The notes under the pieces: model-generated
Seen by the model: only the letters and a program-made list of their open reading frames with translations
What the model was told of the DNA's origin: nothing
Database searches by the model: none
In this document: positions 1 to 7,928 of the stretch, in pieces
How the letters are laid out: each line of letters begins with the position of its first letter
Numbering within the stretch: the stretch's first letter is position 1
Assembly (NCBI GenBank): GCA_040508545.1
Contig: JBEVMR010000116.1
Span: 1 to 64,000 of the forward strand
Length of the DNA stretch: 64,000 bases
Direction: 5' to 3'
From: VRUE01 sp040508545
GTDB lineage: Bacteria; Actinomycetota; Thermoleophilia; Solirubrobacterales; 70-9
Made by a program: the position numbers and the translations under genes

Positions 1-1974
1 GAGCGCGATCGCACCTGGATGATGCGCACCTACGCAGGGCATTCCGACGCCCGGCGCTCGAACGAGCTCTACCGCAAGAACCTCGCAAAGGGGCAGACGG
101 GGCTCTCGGTCGCCTTCGATTTGCCCACCCAGACCGGCTACGACCCCGACCAGGAGCTGGCCCGCGGCGAGGTCGGCAAGGTCGGCGTTTCGGTAGTCCA
201 CAAGGGCGACATGCACCAGCTCCTCGACGGCATCCCACTCGGCGAGATGAATACCTCGATGACGATCAACGCCACCGCCGCCTGGCTGCTGGCCCTGTAC
301 GTGACTGTGGCCGAGGAGAACGGGGTCAAGCGCTCGGCGCTGGCGGGGACCACCCAGAACGACATCATCAAGGAGTTCCTGGCCCGCGGCACCTACGCCT
401 TCCCACCCGGCCCCTCGATGCGGCTGATCGCCGACACGGTCGCCTTCACCGTCAACGAGATCCCGAAGTGGAACCCGATCAACGTCTGCTCCTATCACCT
501 GCAGGAGGCCGGGGCGACCCCCGTGCAGGAGGCCGCCTACGCCCTCTCCACCGCGATCGCCGTGCTGGACGAGGTCAGGGCGCGCGGCCAGGTGGCGGAA
601 GCCGACTTCCCCAAGGTCTTCGGCCGCATCTCCTTCTTCGTCAACGCCGGCGTTCGCTTCATCGAGGAGCACGCGAAGCTGCGCGCGATGGGTCGGCTCT
701 GGGAGGAGATCGGCCGCGACCGCTACGGCGTGACCGACGAGAAGATGCTGCGCTTCCGCTACGGCGTCCAGGTCAACTCGCTCGGCCTGACCGAGGCCCA
801 GCCGGAGAACAACATCCAGCGGATCGTGCTCGAGGCGCTGGCGGTGACGCTGAGCCGCGACGCCCGCGCCCGCGCGCTGCAGCTGCCGGCCTGGAACGAG
901 GCGATGGGCCTCCCTCGCCCCTGGGACCAGCAGTGGAGCCTGCGCATCCAGCAGGTCCTGGCCAACGAGACCGACCTGCTCGAGTACCCCGACGTCTTCG
1001 AGGGCTCGGTGGTGATGGACGGCTTGGTCGACGAGCTGAGCGAGGGCGCCCGCGCCGAGATGGCGGTGGTCGAGGAGCATGGCGGCGCCGTCGCCGCGGT
1101 TCCATATATGAAGGCGCGCCTGGTCGAGTCCCACCGCGAGCGGGTTGGGCGGATCGAGAGCGGCGAGCAAAAAGTCGTCGGCCAGAACAGCTTCACCGAG
1201 AGCGAGGACTCGCCCCTGACCGCCGGCGCCGACGGCGGCATCCTCACCCCCGACCCGGAGGTCGAGCGTGAGCGGATCGAGGCGCTGAAGCAGTGGAAAG
1301 CCGAGCGGGACGAGGCCGCCGTGTCGCAGGCGCTGGAGGAGCTGGGGCGGATCGCGCGCGACGAGAGCGCCAACGTGATGCCAGCGACGATCGCCGCGGC
1401 GAAAGCGGGGGCGACCACCGGCGAGTGGGCCGAAGTGCTGCGCGACGCCTTCGGCGCCTACCGGGCGCCGACCGGCGTCGACGGCGCTGCGCCTCCTGGC
1501 AACCGCGAGGAGCTGGCTGCGATCCGCGGCAGGGTCGACGAGGTATCCGAGCGAATCGGCCACCGGATCAAGATCCTGGTCGGCAAGCCCGGCCTCGACG
1601 GCCACTCCAACGGCTCCGAGCAGATCGCCCTGCGCGCCCGCGACGCCGGCATGGAGGTCATCTACCAGGGCATCCGCCTCACCCCCGAGGAGATCGCCGA
1701 GTCGGCCCTGCAGGAGGACGTCGACGTGGTCGGCCTATCGATCCTCTCCGGCTCCCACCTCGAGCTGGTCCCGGAGGTCGTGCGCAGGCTGCGCGACGAG
1801 GGCGTCGATGCCCCGGTGGTCGCCGGCGGCATCATCCCGCCGGCCGATGCCAAGCGGCTGCGCGAGGCCGGCGTCGATGGCGTCTACACCCCAAAGGACT
1901 TCGACCTCAACAAGATCATGGGCGAGATCGTCACCCTGGTCGAGCAGCGCGCAGCGGCCGGCGCCGCGGCCTGA
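1..1974 (+). CDS. meaA: Ethylmalonyl-CoA mutase MeaA (B12-dependent), 5'-truncated by window edge
   Basis: Adenosylcobalamin-dependent acyl-CoA mutase. The frame is already open at base 1, so the start lies outside the window; the internal ATG at 19 is not the start. The catalytic barrel (codons 1 to about 480) shows TYAGHS, AFDLPTQTGYDPD, NTSMTINATA and NPINVCSYHLQEAG. The C-terminal cobalamin domain carries DxHxxG as D533-H535-G538, counted from base 1. A single polypeptide of this size with these signatures matches MeaA, which converts ethylmalonyl-CoA to methylsuccinyl-CoA in the ethylmalonyl-CoA pathway, better than MutB methylmalonyl-CoA mutase. A malyl-CoA lyase typical of the same pathway is at 36773. 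The substrate is inferred from family resemblance. Confidence 0.88.
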   Translation, partial: ERDRTWMMRTYAGHSDARRSNELYRKNLAKGQTGLSVAFDLPTQTGYDPDQELARGEVGKVGVSVVHKGDMHQLLDGIPLGEMNTSMTINATAAWLLALYVTVAEENGVKRSALAGTTQNDIIKEFLARGTYAFPPGPSMRLIADTVAFTVNEIPKWNPINVCSYHLQEAGATPVQEAAYALSTAIAVLDEVRARGQVAEADFPKVFGRISFFVNAGVRFIEEHAKLRAMGRLWEEIGRDRYGVTDEKMLRFRYGVQVNSLGLTEAQPENNIQRIVLEALAVTLSRDARARALQLPAWNEAMGLPRPWDQQWSLRIQQVLANETDLLEYPDVFEGSVVMDGLVDELSEGARAEMAVVEEHGGAVAAVPYMKARLVESHRERVGRIESGEQKVVGQNSFTESEDSPLTAGADGGILTPDPEVERERIEALKQWKAERDEAAVSQALEELGRIARDESANVMPATIAAAKAGATTGEWAEVLRDAFGAYRAPTGVDGAAPPGNREELAAIRGRVDEVSERIGHRIKILVGKPGLDGHSNGSEQIALRARDAGMEVIYQGIRLTPEEIAESALQEDVDVVGLSILSGSHLELVPEVVRRLRDEGVDAPVVAGGIIPPADAKRLREAGVDGVYTPKDFDLNKIMGEIVTLVEQRAAAGAAA

Positions 1975-2008
1975 GCACCCTCGCCCCGCGCCGAAACCCG
2001 GGTCGCGC

Positions 2009-2014
2009 CACAAT
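2009..2014 (+). promoter_or_regulatory. Putative leaderless -10 box (CACAAT)
   Basis: CACAAT lies 6 bases before the ATG at 2021, the spacing expected when transcription starts at the start codon. No Shine-Dalgarno sequence is present. The same hexamer precedes the GTG at 32093. Confidence 0.4.
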
Positions 2015-2020
2015 TGACCC

Positions 2021-2587
2021 ATGAGCGAGCTCAACGGGGACCGCTCGGCCTGGCTGCGCTGCTACCGCTGCTGGTCCCAGAACCTCGAGATCCAGATCCA
2101 CTACGACGCGATCCGCCGCATCGATCCCGATACCGGCATTCCGACGGAAGGGATCGACGAAGTCCAGGAAGCGGCCGTGCAGTGCCTCGACTGCATGCAC
2201 GACCAGCCTCACCTGACCTTCCAGGACAATCGGGTCGTCCCGATCGAGGATCGCTGGGAACGGATGGTCGCCGGCACCCCCTGGGTCGCCTCCTGCACGG
2301 TCGCGGTCGACCAGGACCGAGTCGAGAGCTGCGCGGGGCCCGAAGCGGCCGAGCTGCTCGCCTACGGCGCCCTCGGCGAGGCCGGCGTGCGTGAGTTCTT
2401 CGCCCACGTTCGCTTCCACAAGCACGACGACGAGCGGGTCATCGTCCACATGCTGGTCGAGCTCTACGCGCGCTCGGCCGAGGAGGCGACCGAGGTGCTC
2501 GAGGCGGCCGCCCACGGGCCGCTCGAGATCACCTCGCTGGCGGAGGAGTCGCGGCCGCCGGCCCACGCCTCCGGCGAGGCGCATTGA
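2021..2587 (+). CDS. Hypothetical protein with two CxxC pairs
   Basis: A 188-residue soluble protein that I do not recognise. Near the N-terminus it has CYRC (residues 14-17), and CLDC follows around residue 59. The two CxxC pairs could bind one zinc ion as a split zinc ribbon. The remainder is acidic alpha/beta sequence with no signal peptide or membrane segment. The ATG has no Shine-Dalgarno sequence but has a -10-like CACAAT 6 bases upstream, so it may be leaderless and independent of meaA, which ends 46 bases earlier. Strong codon bias toward G/C at third positions supports a real gene. Function unknown. Confidence 0.7.
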   Translation: MSELNGDRSAWLRCYRCWSQNLEIQIHYDAIRRIDPDTGIPTEGIDEVQEAAVQCLDCMHDQPHLTFQDNRVVPIEDRWERMVAGTPWVASCTVAVDQDRVESCAGPEAAELLAYGALGEAGVREFFAHVRFHKHDDERVIVHMLVELYARSAEEATEVLEAAAHGPLEITSLAEESRPPAHASGEAH

Positions 2588-2610
2588 GGCAAGAGCCCCG
2601 GCTCACCCTC

Positions 2611-2632
2611 TCATACATACGTCCAGTTTGGC
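2611..2632 (+). promoter_or_regulatory. Motif shared with the region upstream of the CAP gene
   Basis: This 22-bp stretch, starting TCATACATACGTCCAG, matches 18 of 22 positions of the segment at 35984-36005 (TCATACGTACGTCTAG start). Both lie upstream of genes for secreted proteins. It may be a regulator or alternative sigma-factor site; this is inferred only from the repeat. Confidence 0.35.
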
Positions 2633-2677
2633 TTGACATCAGTCAGCTGAGGAGCGCCGCGGTCCGACCCCTCGGGG

Positions 2678-3574
2678 GTGAACGCAACCGCCCCCCGCCT
2701 GATCGTCGTCCTGCTCTCGGTGCTGTTGAGCACCTGCCTGCTGGCGCCAGCGACGGCGCCAGCCGCCAGCGGCGGCAAGGCGCGTGCCGCCGGCAAGAAG
2801 CTGGGCCTCGGCAACGCCCGTGTCGCCAAGCGCGGCAAGTCGCAACAGGCCCGGGCGACGCAGAATCGCAAGCGACAGACCGCCGAGGCGGCCAATGCCG
2901 CTCCGCCCGCGGACAATCCCGAGATCCTCTTCCGCGGCGACTTCGACTCGGGCTTCGATCGCTGGCACGTCCAGTCGCTCTCCTACCGGGCCAGCCTGCT
3001 CTCCAGCGGCGCCCTGCAGGGTAGCCAGGCGGCTCGCTTCGAGGTCCAGTCCGGCGACGTCGAGCCGGAGACCGGCTCGCAGCGCTCCGAGGTCTCCGGA
3101 CCGACCTTCGACGAGGGCCAGGACCTCTACATCCGCGACGCTATCCGCCTGCCCTCCTCCAACGCCTATTCGGCCCCATGGATGATCATCCAGCAGCTGC
3201 ACGAGGAAGACTGGGGCGGCTCGCCGGGGATGGCGGTAATGCTCGACAAGGACCGATCCATCTCCCTCGGCGCCGGCGACAGCTCCAACACCTTCTGGGA
3301 GAGCGCCCCGCTCGCTGCGGACCGCTGGTATGACCTGATCTACCGCGTGAACCTCTCCCAGGACCCGAGCGCCGGCTTCGTCGAAGTCTGGCTCGACGGC
3401 GCTCAGCAGAGCCTCGAGAACGGCCAGAAGCGCCTCTATGGTCAGACGATCCAAGCCACGCAGACCTACCTCAAGGCGGGGATCTACCGCTCCAAGTCCA
3501 GCAGCGGGACCAGCGTCGTCGAACACGACGCGATCCTCGTCGGCACCAGTTACGCCGCCGTAGCAGCAGGCTGA
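2678..3574 (+). CDS. Secreted jelly-roll polysaccharide lyase, copy 1
   Basis: A 298-residue exported protein with a signal segment (residues 8-31, ending APAAS), a basic Lys/Arg/Ala-rich linker (about 32-80) and a C-terminal lyase domain (about 83-298). The domain carries the three motifs of beta-jelly-roll lyases (PL7/PL20-like): R136-S-E138, Q173-L-H175 and Y264-x-K266-A-G-I-Y270. Such enzymes cleave uronate polymers by beta-elimination. It is the first of three tandem paralogs (also 3678 and 5022), all just upstream of the exopolysaccharide genes. The GTG start is the only sensible start before the signal peptide and has only a weak G-rich Shine-Dalgarno sequence. Fold and class are well supported; substrate and exact PL family are not. 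Confidence 0.8.
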   Translation: MNATAPRLIVVLLSVLLSTCLLAPATAPAASGGKARAAGKKLGLGNARVAKRGKSQQARATQNRKRQTAEAANAAPPADNPEILFRGDFDSGFDRWHVQSLSYRASLLSSGALQGSQAARFEVQSGDVEPETGSQRSEVSGPTFDEGQDLYIRDAIRLPSSNAYSAPWMIIQQLHEEDWGGSPGMAVMLDKDRSISLGAGDSSNTFWESAPLAADRWYDLIYRVNLSQDPSAGFVEVWLDGAQQSLENGQKRLYGQTIQATQTYLKAGIYRSKSSSGTSVVEHDAILVGTSYAAVAAG

Positions 3575-3576
3575 AA

Positions 3577-3591
3577 CCCTTTTGTCAAGGG
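3577..3591 (+). terminator. Short hairpin after lyase copy 1
   Basis: CCCTT (3577-3581) pairs with AAGGG (3587-3591) around a 5-base loop, starting 2 bases after the stop codon and followed by CTTTG. It is weak as an intrinsic terminator. Confidence 0.3.
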
Positions 3592-3677
3592 CTTTGCGCG
3601 GTTGGTTAGACGGATATATGACGTTTCCCTAAACTGCCTCCTTCGGGTTGCCAGGTCTAGGCAGCCGTCATCTGGGT

Positions 3678-4880
3678 ATGGGAGTGCAAATGCTGTATCT
3701 GCTGACTACCGCCAGAGAATCCGACCGCCTGCTTTTCGGCGTCTTCGTCTTTGCCCTCGCGATGCTGATGGCTTGCGTGTTCGCGCTCGCCGCGGGGGTT
3801 GCCGGAACGCAGAGCCAGGGGGGTTCGCTGCGCACGGGCGGGGCGGTGCAGAGGCTGCACCAAGTCGCTCCGCCCAAGCGGACGGCGCTGACGACGCGGC
3901 GCGACGCCCGCCGTCGCGCCGGTGTCTCGCGCCGTATCGCCGCAGCCGGCCTGGTCGGGCCGGTGCCCGCGGGAACCAGCCCAGCGCCGCCGGCCGCGGC
4001 GACGCCGAGCCCGCAGCTGGTCGCGATCGAGGCGCCGGCGACCACGCCCGCATCGCCGCCAGCGTCCTCGCCTGACCCACCCCCGGCCCCCGAACCGCCA
4101 CCGCCGCCGCCCGCGCCGGAACCTCCGCCTCCCCCGCCGCCGCCCGCGCCGGAACCACCTCCGCCTCCGCCGCCACCGGCCCCCGAACCTCCCCCACCGC
4201 CTCCGCCTGGCCCCCAGCCCAACGGTGAAGTCCTCTTCAAAGCGACCTTCGACAGCGGTTTCGGCGGCTGGTACGTCCAGTCGCTGAAAGGGCGCGCCAC
4301 GACCCCAACCGTCGACCCGTTCGAAGGCCCTCGCGCCGCTCGCTTCGAAGTCCGCGACGGTGACGTCGAGCCCGACACCGGCTCCGAGCGCTCCGAGGTC
4401 TCGGGCCCAACCTTCAAAGAGGGCGAAGACCTCTACATCCGCGACGCGATCTCGATTCCCGCCGGCAGCACCTTCGAGGGGCCATGGCAGATCATCCAGC
4501 AGCTGCACGAGGAAGACTGGAGCGGCTCGCCGGGGATGGCGGTCTTCCTCGACTCCCGCCCGGGCCTGAAAATCGGCGGCGGCGACGGCTCGCCGACGTT
4601 CTGGACGAGCTCCGCGCTAGACCACGACGTCTGGTACGACCTGATCTACCGGGTGAACCTCTCCCAGGACCCGAGCGTCGGCTTCGTCGAAGTCTGGCTC
4701 GACGGGGTCCAGCAGACCCTGGCCAACGGTCAGACGCGGATGTACGGGCTGACGATCCAGGCCGAGGAGACCTACATCAAGGCCGGCATCTACCGCTCCA
4801 AATCGAGCACCGGCACGAGCATCGTCGAGCACGACAGCATCATCATCGGCACCAGCCTCGATGCCGTCCGCGCCGGCTGA
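3678..4880 (+). CDS. Secreted polysaccharide lyase with Pro-rich linker, copy 2
   Basis: A 400-residue protein with a hydrophobic N-terminal segment (about residues 15-40, probably an uncleaved anchor or signal), an Arg-rich stretch, a long PPPPPPAPEP repeat linker (about 135-178) and a C-terminal lyase domain (about 183-400). Catalytic-type motifs are conserved: R238-S-E240, Q275-L-H277 and Y366-x-K368-A-G-I-Y372. The linker resembles rigid spacers that hold a catalytic domain away from the cell surface. I start at ATG 3678; an in-frame ATG at 3690 is also possible, and a frame extension upstream to 3648 has no support. Paralog of the genes at 2678 and 5022. Intrinsic substrate unknown; a uronate-containing exopolysaccharide is likely. 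Confidence 0.78.
   Translation: MGVQMLYLLTTARESDRLLFGVFVFALAMLMACVFALAAGVAGTQSQGGSLRTGGAVQRLHQVAPPKRTALTTRRDARRRAGVSRRIAAAGLVGPVPAGTSPAPPAAATPSPQLVAIEAPATTPASPPASSPDPPPAPEPPPPPPAPEPPPPPPPPAPEPPPPPPPPAPEPPPPPPPGPQPNGEVLFKATFDSGFGGWYVQSLKGRATTPTVDPFEGPRAARFEVRDGDVEPDTGSERSEVSGPTFKEGEDLYIRDAISIPAGSTFEGPWQIIQQLHEEDWSGSPGMAVFLDSRPGLKIGGGDGSPTFWTSSALDHDVWYDLIYRVNLSQDPSVGFVEVWLDGVQQTLANGQTRMYGLTIQAEETYIKAGIYRSKSSTGTSIVEHDSIIIGTSLDAVRAG
4080..4215 (+). repeat. Coding repeat for (PPPPPPAPEP)n linker
   Basis: C-rich repeated codons encode four rounds of a Pro/Ala-Pro-Glu-Pro block inside the copy 2 lyase. Such tracts can change length by slippage, but nothing here shows that they do. Confidence 0.75.
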
Positions 4881-4924
4881 CGGCTGTCGGCTACCTCGTC
4901 CTTAGCCGTTCCCAACCTCGCTCC

Positions 4925-4945
4925 GAGCCGATCTCGGTTCGGCTC
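4925..4945 (+). terminator. Hairpin between lyase copies 2 and 3
   Basis: GAGCCGA (4925-4931) and TCGGCTC (4939-4945) form a perfect 7-bp stem with a 7-base loop. It is followed by TTGCAG rather than a clean T-run, so intrinsic termination would be partial. Confidence 0.4.
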
Positions 4946-5021
4946 TTGCAGCTGATGGACATGCGTCCACTCAGGTCCAGTCACGCTCTCGCCCTGTGGG
5001 TGGCCAGACGAACAGGTCCCT

Positions 5022-6125
5022 ATGAACGACCTGCGCAACGCTCCCCAGCTCGGCCAACACCCCTACGCGCTTCGCGCCATCGCGATGGTGACGGCGCTCG
5101 CCTTCGCGCTCTCCCTGGCTCTCGGCGCAGGCCACGCCGAGGCAAGGCAGAGCGACGGGCAGGCGGGCGGCGAGGGCCCCGCGCGGCATGCCGGCAAGGC
5201 AGCGCAGGGTCAGCTGCAAGCCCTCCAGCGCAAGCAGTCCGCGCGCAGCAGCCGGCGATCGGGGGACAGGCGGCGGCGCGACAAGACCCGCCAGCCCACT
5301 CCCGCGCCCACCCCTGATCCCGACCCCGCCCCGGCGCCCAGCCCGGCCCCGACTCCCGATCCCGAGCCGACCCCACAGCCAGACCCGGCCCCAGCGCCCG
5401 CGCCCGACCCGGCCCCCCAGCCCGATCCCGCTCCAGCTCCTGATCCCGCCCCCGCCCCGGCGCCCAGCGGCACGGTCTTCTTCCGCGGCGACTTCGACGC
5501 CGGCTTCAAGAGCTGGTACGTGCAGTCGCTCTCCTCGCGGGCGACGCTGTTCTCGAGCGGCGCCTTCGAGGGCGGCCAGGCCGCCCGCTTCGAAGTCCGC
5601 GCCGGCGACGTCGAGCCCGACACCGGCTCACAGCGCTCCGAGGTCTCCGGGCCGATCTTCAAGGAGGGGCAGGACCTCTACATCCGCGACGCGATCCGGC
5701 TCCCGTCGACGAATACCTACTCAGCCCCCTGGCAGATCATCCAGCAGCTGCACGAGGAAGACTGGAGCGGCTCGCCGGGGATGGCCGTCTTCCTCGACAA
5801 CAACCGGGCGCTGAAGATCGGCGCCGGCGACGGCTCGCCGACCTTCTGGCAGAGCGCGCCGCTGCAGTCGAACCGCTGGTATGACCTCGTCTACAGGGTC
5901 AATCTCTCCCGTGACACGAAGACGGGCTTCGTCGAAGTCTGGCTCGACGGTGCTCAGCAGAGCCTCGCCAACGGCCAGACGAGGATCTACGGGCAGACCA
6001 TCCAGGCTGCCGAGACCTACATCAAGGCCGGCATCTACCGCTCGAAGTCGAGCAGCGGGACCAGCGTCGTCGAACATGACGCTATCGTGGTCGGCTCCAG
6101 CTTCTCGGCCGTAATGGGAGGTTGA
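5022..6125 (+). CDS. Secreted polysaccharide lyase with Asp-Pro-Ala-Pro linker, copy 3
   Basis: A 367-residue exported protein: signal segment (about residues 17-41, ending GHAEA), a basic region, a (DPAPAP/TPDPDP)n linker (about 90-147) and the lyase domain (about 149-367). The motifs R205-S-E207, Q242-L-H244 and Y333-x-K335-A-G-I-Y339 are intact, as in the two preceding paralogs. The catalytic domains of the three copies are nearly the same while the linkers are unrelated in composition, so linker exchange or independent growth after duplication is likely. A 141-bp gap with a hairpin separates it from copy 2, so it probably has its own promoter. Predicted role: beta-elimination of an extracellular uronate polymer, perhaps the product of the locus itself. 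Confidence 0.8.
   Translation: MNDLRNAPQLGQHPYALRAIAMVTALAFALSLALGAGHAEARQSDGQAGGEGPARHAGKAAQGQLQALQRKQSARSSRRSGDRRRRDKTRQPTPAPTPDPDPAPAPSPAPTPDPEPTPQPDPAPAPAPDPAPQPDPAPAPDPAPAPAPSGTVFFRGDFDAGFKSWYVQSLSSRATLFSSGAFEGGQAARFEVRAGDVEPDTGSQRSEVSGPIFKEGQDLYIRDAIRLPSTNTYSAPWQIIQQLHEEDWSGSPGMAVFLDNNRALKIGAGDGSPTFWQSAPLQSNRWYDLVYRVNLSRDTKTGFVEVWLDGAQQSLANGQTRIYGQTIQAAETYIKAGIYRSKSSSGTSVVEHDAIVVGSSFSAVMGG
5290..5470 (+). repeat. Coding repeat for Pro-Asp/Pro-Ala linker
   Basis: Tandem CC-rich hexamer-like codon pairs (Pro-Ala, Pro-Asp, Pro-Thr) encode the linker of lyase copy 3. Composition differs from the Pro-Glu linker of copy 2. Confidence 0.7.
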
Positions 6126-6389
6126 CCGGGTGCGCCGCACCTATCTCGCGGCGATTGTGTCTCAACAAATGATCAAACATTCGTCCGCCTCCGTCGTCCT
6201 CGACGGCCCCTGCAAGCCTGATTGCGGGGATTGTGTATTCGTCCACTAGTGCCGACACCCAGATCGTCATGGAGTTTTCCCCAATTCCTCTCTATTTTTT
6301 AAGCGAAAAGACCATTTCCGCTGCGGCGAAGCTCCCAGCTTCAATCGTCCAATCCGTCCAATCGCCCCCGCCTGAGTCGAGATAACGCC
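6126..6389 (+). promoter_or_regulatory. 264-bp non-coding leader of the exopolysaccharide operon
   Basis: This gap is AT-richer than its surroundings. It contains a small GGTGC/GCACC hairpin just after the lyase stop (6129-6141), a T6 run near 6293-6300, and three spaced copies of a CCAATC-like element within 6342-6364 (CAATCGTCCAATCC followed by GTCCAATCG). It is the obvious place for the promoter of the sugar transferase gene. I recognise no known riboswitch and no small gene. Confidence 0.4.
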
Positions 6390-7862
6390 ATGGAGAGCTC
6401 CACCGTCCCCCAGACCAGCACCGACCGGCCGCTCGAAGCTGCCCAGGAGCGCACCGGAGATCCACGGCGCCGGGCCCGCAGGCGCGGCGAAGTCCTGGCC
6501 CGCATGCTGGTTGCCGGCGACATGCTTGCCGCGCTCATCGCCTCGGCAATCGTGGTCGCCGCGCTCGGGCTCACTGCCGACCTCTCCCCCAGCCTCCTCT
6601 TCGTCCTCGTCAACGGCCTGACCTGGCCCCTGGTCGCGTTCAGCATCGGCCTCTACCGCAGCGACCAGCTCTCTGCTTGGGCCTCCGCGATCTCGGAGGT
6701 TCCGCGGGTCTTCGTCGCCGTGATGCTGGTCACCTGGCCCCTCTTCGCGGCCGCGTCGCTGCTCGGCCTCGACGACAGGGTGGTGCTCACCTTCCTCACC
6801 GTGGCCGCAACGGCGTCGCTGGCGGGCGTCTCCAGGTCGATCGTCCGGGCCGGGCTCCATCGCGCCCCGGAGCTGCGCCAGCGGACCCTGATCCTCGGCT
6901 CCGGCATCGTCGCCGGGCAGCTGGTCAAGAAGCTCCGCGACAACGGCCAGTTCGGGCTCGTGCCGGTCGGCATGGTCGACGACGAGGTGCACGACGTCGG
7001 CACACCGGACCTGCCCTGGCTGGGCCGCTTCGACGACCTCGACAAGATCATCGAGACCCAGCAGATCGACCGCGTGATCATCGCCTTCTCCCGTGCCAGC
7101 CACGAACAGCTGCTGGAGTCGATCCGCGCCTGCCGGGACTCCGGCGTCGCGATCGACGTCGTCCCGCGGCTCTTCGAGTTCCTCGACGGGGTCCAGGCGC
7201 TCGACCAGGTCGGCGGGCTGCCGGTGCTCTCGATCGGCGCGGCCCACCTGAGCTCGGTCTCGATGGCCGCCAAGCGAGGGCTCGACCTGATCGGGTCGCT
7301 GCTCATCATCGGGGCCTTCTCCCCCGTGTTGGTCGCGGTCGCGATCGCGATCAAGCTCGAGTCACGCGGGCCGATCTTCTTCCGCCAGCCGCGCGCCGGC
7401 AGGCGCCGGACCAGCTTCCAACTGATCAAGTTCCGCTCCATGTACGTCGACGCCGAGAAGCGCAAGCAGGAATGCGAGGAGCTCAACGAAGCCGGCGACG
7501 GCGTCATGTTCAAGATCCGCGACGACCCCCGCGTGACCCGCGTCGGCCGCTTCATCCGCCGCTTCTCGCTCGACGAGCTGCCGCAGCTGTTCAACGTGGT
7601 GAAGGGCGAGATGAGCCTGGTCGGGCCGCGACCGCTGATCTTCCCCGAGACCGATGCGCTCGACGAGGAATGGCACCTGCGACGCCTCGAGCTGCGCCCC
7701 GGGCTGACCGGGCCGTGGCAGATCTACGGCCGCTCGCAGAGCCCATTCCAGGAGATGGTGCGCTTCGATTACCAGTACGTCGCCGGCTGGTCGTTGGCGC
7801 GTGACATCGAGATCCTCTTCGCCACCCTGCCGGCTGTTGTCTCGGGTCGCGGCGCCTACTGA
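6390..7862 (+). CDS. Polyprenyl-phosphate sugar-1-phosphate transferase (initiating enzyme)
   Basis: A 490-residue membrane enzyme that starts exopolysaccharide repeat-unit assembly by moving a sugar-1-phosphate from a UDP-sugar to undecaprenyl phosphate. N-terminal half: four hydrophobic segments (about residues 42-155) and a Rossmann-like domain (LILGSGIVAGQLVKKL). C-terminal half (about 290-490): the bacterial sugar transferase domain, with a membrane hairpin after AKRGLDLIGS, then GPIFFRQPRAG, KFRSM, RVTRVGRFIRRFSLDELPQL, GEMSLVGPRP and LRPGLTGPWQI. Length and layout fit the WbaP/CpsE class. It heads a plus-strand group with the Wzz/kinase and WecG-type genes. The sugar transferred cannot be read from sequence. 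Confidence 0.93.
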   Translation: MESSTVPQTSTDRPLEAAQERTGDPRRRARRRGEVLARMLVAGDMLAALIASAIVVAALGLTADLSPSLLFVLVNGLTWPLVAFSIGLYRSDQLSAWASAISEVPRVFVAVMLVTWPLFAAASLLGLDDRVVLTFLTVAATASLAGVSRSIVRAGLHRAPELRQRTLILGSGIVAGQLVKKLRDNGQFGLVPVGMVDDEVHDVGTPDLPWLGRFDDLDKIIETQQIDRVIIAFSRASHEQLLESIRACRDSGVAIDVVPRLFEFLDGVQALDQVGGLPVLSIGAAHLSSVSMAAKRGLDLIGSLLIIGAFSPVLVAVAIAIKLESRGPIFFRQPRAGRRRTSFQLIKFRSMYVDAEKRKQECEELNEAGDGVMFKIRDDPRVTRVGRFIRRFSLDELPQLFNVVKGEMSLVGPRPLIFPETDALDEEWHLRRLELRPGLTGPWQIYGRSQSPFQEMVRFDYQYVAGWSLARDIEILFATLPAVVSGRGAY

Positions 7863-7891
7863 GCCGCGGCAGCCATTCCGTCTGACCTGCC

Positions 7892-7897
7892 TACAAT
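7892..7897 (+). promoter_or_regulatory. Possible internal -10 box TACAAT
   Basis: TACAAT in the 66-bp gap before the Wzz/kinase gene is a near-consensus -10 hexamer. No good -35 is seen 17 bases upstream, so this is tentative. Confidence 0.3.
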
Positions 7898-7928
7898 TAT
7901 TCAGCTCCCCAAGCTTCTCTGAGCCCGC

